64,000 nucleotides of DNA from Deltaproteobacteria bacterium (GTDB taxonomy: Bacteria; Myxococcota; Myxococcia; SLRQ01), in the NCBI GenBank assembly GCA_029210625.1, contig JARGFU010000011.1, positions 124,001-188,000 of the forward strand, given 5' to 3'. A model generated the notes under the pieces. The model saw only the letters and a list, made by a program, of their open reading frames with translations, was not told the origin of the DNA and did no database searches. The translations under genes were made by a program, and so were the position numbers. Positions 37,795-45,400 of the stretch are shown in pieces. Positions within the stretch are counted from its first letter, which is position 1. Every line of letters starts with the position of its first letter.

Positions 37795-39030
37795 ATGATG
37801 ACCATGCCGCCCATGGACGAGCTTCCGGTCGCTCTGCTCACGGCTCGCGCTCGCGCCAGCGAGGCGGCCCCCGAGCCCTTCGATCTGGAGGCGGCCGAGG
37901 GTCTGCGCCGGGTGCTGGGGGACCTCTTCCTCGAGACCCGCCCCCTCCTCCTGCGCCTGCCGGCACGGGGGAGCATCGAGCCCTCCCTGAAGACGGTCCT
38001 GGAGGAGGCCCTGGGCCGGGTGGCCCGCTCCTACGAGGCCCTCTGCGCCCACCGCGAGGAGAGCCCCTCCCTCCTGCCGGTGCTGCAGGCCCTGAAGCGC
38101 TCGCTGGAGCTGGAGGCCCGGGCGCTGGAGGCCGGGCTGGCCGGTGACCGGAGCGCGGCCCTCGAGCACGAGGCCGGGGCCCGGGAGCTGCTCGAGCGGG
38201 CCCGCAGCGGCTCCGAGGCCGAGGCCGGCGAGCCCGCCCGCTCGGTCGTCTTCGACCGGGTCACCGGGCGCTCCCGCTACGACGCCAGCGAGGAGCCGGA
38301 TCTCACCTACCCCCTGCGCTGCCCGCAGGAGAGCTGCGGCGAGCCCGGCCGCTACCCCCTCGCCGCCTCGGTCTCCACTCACCGGCTGACCTGCCGGGCC
38401 TGCGAGCTGCCGATGACCGCCTACGTCGGGGTGGTCGAGTCGGCGAAGGCCGAGCGCAGCACCCAGTCCACCGCGCACGAGGTGCGGACCAGCGACTTCG
38501 ACGGCACCGGCCGCACCCTGCGCTTCGAGGAGGCGTCGGGTCCGGCGCCCCTCGAGCTGGGCGAGAAGGACCTGGTCGTCGTCCTCTACGACGACGACGA
38601 TCGCCTCTGCATCGTGAAGAACATGACCCGGGGCGGCGAGGTCTGGGTGGCCCCCCGCTCCCGCTGCTTCGTCGTCGCCGCGGCCACCTCCCCCGACGCC
38701 CCCGAGGTGCGCACCCTGCGCGCCTTCCGCGAGGCCCGCCTGCGCCCCCACCCCGCCGGCCGCGCCCTCATCGCCCTCTACGAGCGCCTGGCGCCCCCCG
38801 CCGCCCTCTGGATCCGCCGCGGCCCCCGCCGCCGCGCCCTCGCCCGCCACCTCGTCCGCGCCGCCGCCCACCTCGCCCGGCGGCGGTGTGACTCACCGGC
38901 AAGGCCGCGCCGGGAGGGGAGCGTCCCCCGGCCGGGCAGCTCCCCCTCGGCCCGCGGTGGCCGCGAGGGAAGCGCGCGCGTTTTCGGGCGAAGCCCGAAG
39001 AGGTGCCCGAAAGCGAAGGGTTCGCGTTAG
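37795..39030 (+). CDS. Zinc-ribbon protein with CFI-box-like C-terminal segment
   Basis: 411 residues from ATG 37795; ATGs at 37798, 37804 and 37813 are equally possible. The N-terminal part is helical and Leu/Ala/Glu-rich. The middle has a zinc-ribbon-like set of cysteines (CPQESC, then CRAC about 20 residues on). Near the end, CFVVAAATSPDAPEVRTLRAF followed by GRALIALYERLAPPAALWI resembles the CFI-box C-terminal segment (usually CFIATAAYGS) found in many bacterial proteins. After it comes a long basic low-complexity tail to a TAG that overlaps the stop of the convergent amidohydrolase-like gene. I do not recognise a function. The tail may be read-through of a small hairpin, so the true end could be different. 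It is divergent from the dcw cluster. Confidence 0.6.
   Translation: MMTMPPMDELPVALLTARARASEAAPEPFDLEAAEGLRRVLGDLFLETRPLLLRLPARGSIEPSLKTVLEEALGRVARSYEALCAHREESPSLLPVLQALKRSLELEARALEAGLAGDRSAALEHEAGARELLERARSGSEAEAGEPARSVVFDRVTGRSRYDASEEPDLTYPLRCPQESCGEPGRYPLAASVSTHRLTCRACELPMTAYVGVVESAKAERSTQSTAHEVRTSDFDGTGRTLRFEEASGPAPLELGEKDLVVVLYDDDDRLCIVKNMTRGGEVWVAPRSRCFVVAAATSPDAPEVRTLRAFREARLRPHPAGRALIALYERLAPPAALWIRRGPRRRALARHLVRAAAHLARRRCDSPARPRREGSVPRPGSSPSARGGREGSARVFGRSPKRCPKAKGSR
38983..38999. terminator. Small hairpin near converging gene ends
   Basis: TTCGGGC (38983-38989) pairs with GCCCGAA (38993-38999) around a GAA loop. It lies inside the last 50 bases of the plus-strand gene and 17 bases beyond the stop of the minus-strand gene (39027). 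It may terminate the minus-strand transcript. No U-run is present. Confidence 0.35.
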
Positions 39031-40250
39031 CGGGCGAGGTAGCGTTCGGCGAGGTCGAGCTGGCGGGTGCGGAGGGAGCGCTCGCGGCCGTCGATGAGGA
39101 CGGTCTCGGCGACGGTGGAGAGCTCGAGGGGGTCGCCACTCCAGACGACGAGGGTGGCGCGCTTGCCGGGAGAGAGGGAGCCGAGCTCGGCGCCCTTGCC
39201 CATCAGCTCGGCGGGCGTGAGGGTGATGGCCCGCAGGGCCTCGGCCCGGGGCAGGCCCTGAGCGACGGCGAGGCCGGCCTCCTGGCGCAGGCGGCCGGGC
39301 GCCATGGTCCAGCCCGCGCCGGTGATCACCAGCCGCACCCCGGCCGCGTGGAGGCGGGTCGCCGCGTCGTCCACGGCCTTGAGGGTCTCGAAGCGGGTCG
39401 GCCGCTGCTGGCTCGGCCGCAGGATCACCGGCACCCCGGCCGCCTTCAGCTCGGCCGCCACCCGCCAGGCCTCGGCCCCGCCGGTGATCACCAGCCGGAG
39501 CTTCTCCTCCCGGGCGAGGTCCAGGGCGGCGAGGATGTCGCTGGCCCGGTCGGCCTCCAGCACCAGGGGCAGCGCTCCCGCGAGCACCGGGAGGAGGGCC
39601 CGCAGGTGCAGGGGGGAGAGGGAGAGGGGACGCGAGGCGCCGCGCTCGAAGGCCTTGCGATCCTTGCCGTAGGCCCGGGCGTCCTCGAAGTGCTGGCGCA
39701 GGCGCAGCCAGACCCCGCCCCGGCTGCCCCCGACCGAGGCGGCCGCGCCCTCCCCCACCGCGCCGAAGGCGGCCGCGGGCCGGGTGGGATCGGGGCGGTC
39801 GGCGAGCTCACCGCTCAGGTCGACCCACACGCCCTCGCCGTGGAGCAGGGCGCCGGTGGGCCGGATCACGGTCCCGGTGATCCCCTCGCTGCGCGCCAGG
39901 GGGATGCGCATGCTCTCCGGGTTGAAGGCCGGCGCCACCCGGAAGCCCGGCGCCGCGACCTCCCCGCCGAGGGCGTGGTCGCTGGTGCTCTGCACCGCCG
40001 AGACCTCCGAGAGGCCGAAGAGGGAGTGCACCTCCACCAGGCCCGGGGTGATCGTCTTTCCCGAGACGTCGATCCGCCGCGTGCCCTCGGGGAGCGCCAG
40101 GCGCGGACCCACGGCGACGATCTTCCCGTCCCGCAGGAGCACCGTGGCGCGCTCGTGGACGGTGCCGTCGCCCACCTCCACCCGGGCGCCCACCAGGGCG
40201 CAGGGGTCGGCGAGGCAGAGCAGGGGCGCGGCGACCAGGAGCCAGCTCAT
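39027..40250 (-). CDS. Amidohydrolase-like protein lacking metal ligands
   Basis: 407 residues from ATG 40250, which overlaps the upstream stop by 4 bases. The N-terminus (MSWLLVAAPLLCLADP) is a short signal peptide. The frame follows the imidazolonepropionase-like amidohydrolase family: RATVLLRDGKIVAVGPRLALPEG, DVSGKTITPGLVEVHS, and the closing GSLSPGKRATLVVWSGDPLE. The metal-binding HxH is reduced to HSL (75-77), and the late Asp site (usually TDS-like) reads ITGAGW. I predict a non-catalytic partner of the upstream amidohydrolase. The two are translationally coupled. An unrelated new activity cannot be ruled out. Confidence 0.82.
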   Translation of the reverse strand: MSWLLVAAPLLCLADPCALVGARVEVGDGTVHERATVLLRDGKIVAVGPRLALPEGTRRIDVSGKTITPGLVEVHSLFGLSEVSAVQSTSDHALGGEVAAPGFRVAPAFNPESMRIPLARSEGITGTVIRPTGALLHGEGVWVDLSGELADRPDPTRPAAAFGAVGEGAAASVGGSRGGVWLRLRQHFEDARAYGKDRKAFERGASRPLSLSPLHLRALLPVLAGALPLVLEADRASDILAALDLAREEKLRLVITGGAEAWRVAAELKAAGVPVILRPSQQRPTRFETLKAVDDAATRLHAAGVRLVITGAGWTMAPGRLRQEAGLAVAQGLPRAEALRAITLTPAELMGKGAELGSLSPGKRATLVVWSGDPLELSTVAETVLIDGRERSLRTRQLDLAERYLAR

Positions 40251-41719
40251 CTCGCCCCCTGACCCAGCTCGAAGTCCGAGGCCGGAGAGGTGGAGGGCGC
40301 CGCCCGATCGTGGAGCTTGCGCCCACCGACCCAGACCTGGTCGACGCGGGTGTAGACGCTGAAGGGATCGCCGCTCCAGACCACCAGGTCCGCGAGCTTG
40401 CCCACCTCGAGGGTGCCGACCCGATCCTCGAGCCCGAGGACCCAGGCGGGGTTGGCGGTGATCCAGCGCAGCACCCGGTCCTCGTCGAAGCGCAGCCCGA
40501 TGCGGCGGCCGGCGGTCGCGGCCTTGGCCGCCTCCTGGTTCAGGTAGCGGATCTCCGAGGCCGAGTCGCTGTGGAGCACGGCGAGGGCGCCGGCGTCCTC
40601 GAGCAGGGCGAGGTTCTGGGGCACTCCGTCGAGCGCCTCCATCTTGAAGCCCCACCAGTCGGTCCAGGTCGCCGCCGCGACCTTCTCCCGGGCGAGGCGG
40701 TGGCGCAGCTTGTAGGCGCCGGTGGCGTGGTGGAAGGCCCGGACCTCGAAGCCGAACTCGGCGGCCAGATCCAGCTGCTTCTCCATCTCGTCGGCGCGAT
40801 AGCAGTGGTTCTGGACCAGGATCCGGCCCTCGAGGACCTCGACCAGGGTCTCGAGGCCGAGGTTGCGCGGCGGCGGATCCGGCGGGCTCTTGCCCTTGGG
40901 CTCCCCCTCGCGCCGCCAGGTCTCGAGCTCGAGGCGGTAGCGCGCGAGCTTGCGCTGGTACTCCCGGGCCCGCTGGAAGAGCGCCCGCAGCCGCGCGGTG
41001 TTGCCCATCCGGGTCTTCGGCCCACCCTTGTTGCCGTAGGTGACCTTGGGGTTCTCGCCGCAGGCCATCTTCAGGCCCTGGGGCGCGCCCGGGAAGCGCA
41101 TCGCGCGCGCCGAGGTCGGCCCCGGCTCGAGGCGCAAGACGAAGCTCCGCCCGCCGACCAGGTTCGCCGAGCCCGGCAGGACCTGCACGGTGGTGACCCC
41201 ACCCTGCAGCGCCCGCTCGAGGTCGGGATCCTGGGGCCAGAAGCCGTGCTCGGCCCAGACCTCGGGGGTCGTCGGGCTCACCATCTCGTTCCCGTCGGCG
41301 TTCGCCTCGACCCCGGGGCTCGGGTAGACGCCGAGGTGCGAGTGCACGTCGATGAGGCCCGGGGTGATCACCCGCCCCGAGAGGTCGATCACCTCGACGC
41401 CCTCGGGCAGCGCGCCGGGCCCCTCGCCCACCGCCGCGATGCGCCCCTCCTCGAGCAGGAGGTGGCCCCGCTCGAAGATCTCCCCGGCGGCGGTGAGGAT
41501 CCGGGCGCCGCGCAGGAGCACCTTCCCCTTCGCCAGGCGCAGCGCGGGATCGGCCGGCGCCGCCCGATCCTCGAAGACCGGGAGGGGCTCGACCCCCGGG
41601 GTGGCGCCCTCCGGCGGGGCCGCCTCGGGGGTGGAGGCACAGGCAAGGGAGAGGAGCAGCGGAAGCAGGAGGGCCGTCTCCCTCGCGCGCCGCCGCCTCG
41701 CTCTGCGCTCCCCGCTCAT
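40247..41719 (-). CDS. Secreted amidohydrolase, lipoprotein
   Basis: 490 residues from ATG 41719 with GGAGATC upstream; the open frame to 41980 is a shadow. The N-terminus has many Arg, a Leu-rich core and lipobox SLAC (Cys27), so it is probably a lipoprotein. The amidohydrolase metal motif HSH is at 126-128 (GLIDVHSHLG). Later ligands fit as QNHCYRA, AFHHATG and VLHSDSAS. A segment VEANADGNEMVSPTTPEVWAEHG is typical of the large secreted amidohydrolase group. The C-terminal composite domain has VGTLEVGKLADLVVWSGDPF. The substrate is unknown. It forms an operon with a paralogue that has lost its metal site. Confidence 0.88.
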   Translation of the reverse strand: MSGERRARRRRARETALLLPLLLSLACASTPEAAPPEGATPGVEPLPVFEDRAAPADPALRLAKGKVLLRGARILTAAGEIFERGHLLLEEGRIAAVGEGPGALPEGVEVIDLSGRVITPGLIDVHSHLGVYPSPGVEANADGNEMVSPTTPEVWAEHGFWPQDPDLERALQGGVTTVQVLPGSANLVGGRSFVLRLEPGPTSARAMRFPGAPQGLKMACGENPKVTYGNKGGPKTRMGNTARLRALFQRAREYQRKLARYRLELETWRREGEPKGKSPPDPPPRNLGLETLVEVLEGRILVQNHCYRADEMEKQLDLAAEFGFEVRAFHHATGAYKLRHRLAREKVAAATWTDWWGFKMEALDGVPQNLALLEDAGALAVLHSDSASEIRYLNQEAAKAATAGRRIGLRFDEDRVLRWITANPAWVLGLEDRVGTLEVGKLADLVVWSGDPFSVYTRVDQVWVGGRKLHDRAAPSTSPASDFELGQGAR

Positions 41720-41776
41720 CCGATCCGATCTCCTATCACCAAAGCCACCCTCGCGGCGGCGTGGTAGAGAGTCACC

Positions 41777-42463
41777 ATGCGCCGGCCCCTCGCCAGCCTC
41801 CTCCTCCTCACCCTCCTCGGGACACCGACCCTCGCCCTCGCCGCACCGGTGGACCGCGCGCTGGTGCTCCAGCGGGGCGGCGCGAAGGTGGAGACCCCGC
41901 TGGGCGAGGCGGTCCGCTACCGGCTGGAGGGCGCCCCGGAGGGGGGCACCCTGGTGACGCTGGAGCAGACGGAGGATCACCGCCTCGTCGTCTCCTCCGC
42001 CGGGCTCGAGGGCAACGCCCGGATCGTGCTGGCCACCGACCGGCAGTTTGCCGTCTGGTCGGTGAGGGTGGAGGGCGAGGCGCTGCTGCCGAGCCCCGAG
42101 GCCGAGGCCGCGGCCCGGGCCGCCTGCCCGGACCTCGAGCTCGACGCCGCTCGCCTCTCGGCCTCGGTGAAGGACGCCCCCTGCCTCGAGGCCCTCCTGC
42201 CCCTGACCGCCCTGCGCGAGGCCTCCGGCGTCCGCCTCTCCTGGAACGAGGCCGGCCTGCGCGCGCAGCTCTCCCGCTACGAGCAGGCCCTCGCCGCCCT
42301 CCCCGACGCCGCCTCCCTGCGGCTGCGCTACGTCGGCGCCGAGCTGCGGGTGGAGGGCGTGCTCACGAACGCCGCCTCCCTCGACGCCCTGCGCCTCGCG
42401 CTCTTCGACGCCAGCGCGGGGCCGCTGCGCCTGGATCTCTCGAAGCTCGAGCTGGCCCGCTGA
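41777..42463 (+). CDS. Exported protein with secretin/CpaC N-terminal-like domain
   Basis: 228 residues with a clear signal peptide (about 1-22, ALA-A cleavage). Residues about 23-100 form a beta-rich domain (LVLQRGGAKVETPLGEAVRYRLEG, then HRLVVSSAGLEGNARIVLATDRQFAVWSVRVEG). This resembles the N-terminal domain of CpaC-type pilus secretins, which carries a 'DRQ..IRSYEV'-like end. The C-terminal part has a BON-like strand pattern (RLRYVGAELRVEGVLTNAASLDALR). No secretin pore follows, so it is at most an accessory or an unrelated protein with the same fold. It is divergent from the amidohydrolase pair and convergent with the giant surface protein gene 4 bp later. Confidence 0.6.
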   Translation: MRRPLASLLLLTLLGTPTLALAAPVDRALVLQRGGAKVETPLGEAVRYRLEGAPEGGTLVTLEQTEDHRLVVSSAGLEGNARIVLATDRQFAVWSVRVEGEALLPSPEAEAAARAACPDLELDAARLSASVKDAPCLEALLPLTALREASGVRLSWNEAGLRAQLSRYEQALAALPDAASLRLRYVGAELRVEGVLTNAASLDALRLALFDASAGPLRLDLSKLELAR

Positions 42464-42466
42464 CCT

Positions 42467-45400
42467 TCAGCGGCGCCGGCGACCGAAGAGCGCGAGGCCG
42501 AGGAGGAAGAGGAGCCCCAGGGCTCCGCCGGGCGTGGTCCCCGCCGGGCTGCTGCAGCTGCAGCCGCCCTCGCCGGCGTTCGGATCGCCGTCGATCGGGG
42601 TGCCCGCCTCGACGATGTTCACCAGGCCCAGGCCGATGGCGATCTCGGTGCCGGTGGTGACGGTGACGTCCCGCGGGCCCAGCTCGGCGAGGGGCGAGGC
42701 CCGCACCCGGGCCCGCAGCTCCTCGGCGCTCACCACGGTGAGCTCGGCGATGGCGGTGCCCTCTCCGAAGTCGACGATCGAGAGGTCGGCGTCGAAGGAG
42801 GTGCGGTCGCCCAGGAGGGTCACCTCCACCGTCTCGCCCTGCGGGATCGAGGCGGGGGTGGCGGTGAGGATGCTCGCCCGCCCCTCGACCCGGAAGCCGT
42901 CGGCGGCGACGAGATCGCCGGCGTCGCTGGTGCGCACGATGACGTCGCGCGGCCCGGCCGCGGCGGTGAGGTCGACGATGAGGTTGGCGGTGATCGAGCG
43001 CAGGTCGGCGGCGAGCTGCAGGCCGCCGACCGTGATCCCCGGCCCGAAGTCCAGGGCGTCGCTGGTGCCCGCGATGAGGGCCCCGGAGATGACCACCGTG
43101 ACCACCAGGCCCTCGCCCTGGACGGCGTGGTCCGGGAAGATCGCGTCGATCTGCGCCTTGGGCAGGACATCGAAGAGGCCGAAGCCCTGCGCGGTCTGGC
43201 CCTGGGTGATCACGGTGACGTCCCGCAGCCCCAGCCGCGCCAGGGGCTCGATGGTGAGGGTGGCGGTGCAGGTGGTGGCGGCCGGGCAGGCCACGTTGCT
43301 GACGGTGATGCCGTCACCGAAGACGGCGCCGCTGCCCGAGCCCCAGCTCGTGTTCACGCCGGTGAGGGTCACGTCCACCACGTCCTCGCGGCGGGCGGAC
43401 GCCGGGCTCACCGACGCGACCCGGGAGAGGGCGTTGACGGTGAAGCCGTCGGCGAGGGTCAGGGTCTGGCCGCCGGTGGTCACGACCACGTCGCGCAGCC
43501 CCGGGGGGGCGTCGAGATCGAGGTTGACCTCGGCGACGAAGCGCAGGGTGCCGGCGACGCTCAGGTTCGAGACGTTGGCGCCGGCGCCCAGATCCAGGGT
43601 GACGTCTCCCTCGACGAAGCTGGTCCCCTGGCCCTCGACCTCGATGATCACCAGGTCGCCCTGCACGCCGCTGGCGGGGGTGATCCGCCGCAGGCGCGGC
43701 TGCAGGAGGACGGTGAAGGCGTCCAGGGCGATGGCCTGCTCCCCGCCGGTGGTCACGGTCACGTCACGCAGGCCGGGCGCGGCCTTTCCGCTCACGGCGA
43801 TGCTGGCGGTGAGCACCGTCGCGGAGGTGACGGTCACCGTGGTCACCCCGATCCCGGGGCCGAAGTCGACCGCGGTGATCCCGGGGGCGAAGTGGGTCGC
43901 GAGCCCGACGACGGCCACGTCGAGGACGTCACCGGTGGCGGCGGCGTCCGGCGTGACGCTGATGATCTCGGGCGCCTGGATCACCTCGAAGAGGCCGGCG
44001 CCCGCGGCGATCTCGGTGCCGGTGAAGACGGTCACGTCCCGCACCCCCGGGGGGGCGTCGATGGCGATGGCCAGCTCGACGGTGAGCGCGGTCGGCCCGG
44101 CGGCGCTCTGGCCGACCACCGCCACGCCGGTGCCGAAGCTGGCGAAGGAGCCGGCGTCGAAGCTGGTGTTCACGCCGCCGAGGTCCACCGAGAGGCGCGT
44201 GCCCTGGACGCCGCTGCCCGGGCTCACGCTGCTCACGTAGGGCAGCGGATCCACCGTGAAGAGGGCGGTGCCCACCGCCACGGTGCCGCCGGTGTCGACC
44301 ACCACGTCCCGGCTGCCGAGGGCGGCCGCCGGATCCACGACGAGGTCGGCGGTGAGGCGGCTGGGCGAGGTGACCGAGAGATTGGAGACGGCGATCCCGG
44401 GTCCCAGGTCGAGGGTGCTCACGCCGCCGGTGAAGGCGGTGTTGGCGCCCATCACCTCGAGGGTGAGGCTCTGCCCCTGGGTCGCCCGGGGCGGGCTGAC
44501 CGCGCTGATGTAGGCCAGGGCGGTCACCCGGAGCCCGCCGGTGGCCAGGGCGACCTCGCTGCCGGTCGTGCAGAGGACGTCGCGCAGCCCCAGGGGCGCG
44601 TTGCCCGCCACGTCGAGGGTGAGGGTGAGGGAGGTCGGGCTCGTCACCGAGACGTTGGAGACCGACAGCCCGAGGTCGGAGAAGGAGACCGTGGTGGTCG
44701 CGTCCCAGCTCGTGTACTCGCCCGTGAGCGCCAGGGAGAGGCCGCTGGCCCCCTGCTGCACGCTGGCCGGGGTGATGCCGGTGACCCGCGGGCGGCCGAC
44801 GACCTCGAAGGCGCTCGGGAGCCCGGCGAGCTCGGTGCCGGTCGTCACCGCGACGTCCCGGCTGCCCGGGCTCGCGGCCGGATCGATGGCGATCTGGGCC
44901 ACCGCGGAGGCGGGCCCGTTCACGGTGAGCGAGCGGACGGTGACCCCCGCGCCGAAGCTGGCGGTGGAGATGCCGGCCAGCCAGCTGGTGTTGATCCCCT
45001 CGAGGGTGACGTAGAGGGTGTCGCCCTGGAAGGCGGTGGCCGGGGTGACGGTGACGATCGCCGGCCGGGGCAGCACCTCGAAGACGGGCGCGGCGCTGGG
45101 CGCCACCTCGGCGCCGGTGGTGACCGTGACGCCCCGCGGCCCGAGGGTGGCGAAGGGGCCGATGTCGAGGGTGGCGGTGAGGGTGGTCGCGCCGAGCGCC
45201 GAGACGTTCGAGACCGTGATGTCGGGACCGAAGTCGACCGAGGGCGCGGCCGCCAGGAAGTCGGTGTAGAGGCCGCTGAGCGTGACCCCCAGCGTCTGGC
45301 CCTGGTTGCCGGTGGCCGGGTTCACCGCCTCCACCCGCGGCAAGGGGCGGACCTCCAGCAGGCCGGTCCCCACCGCCGACTCGGAGAAGGCCGCGGTGGA

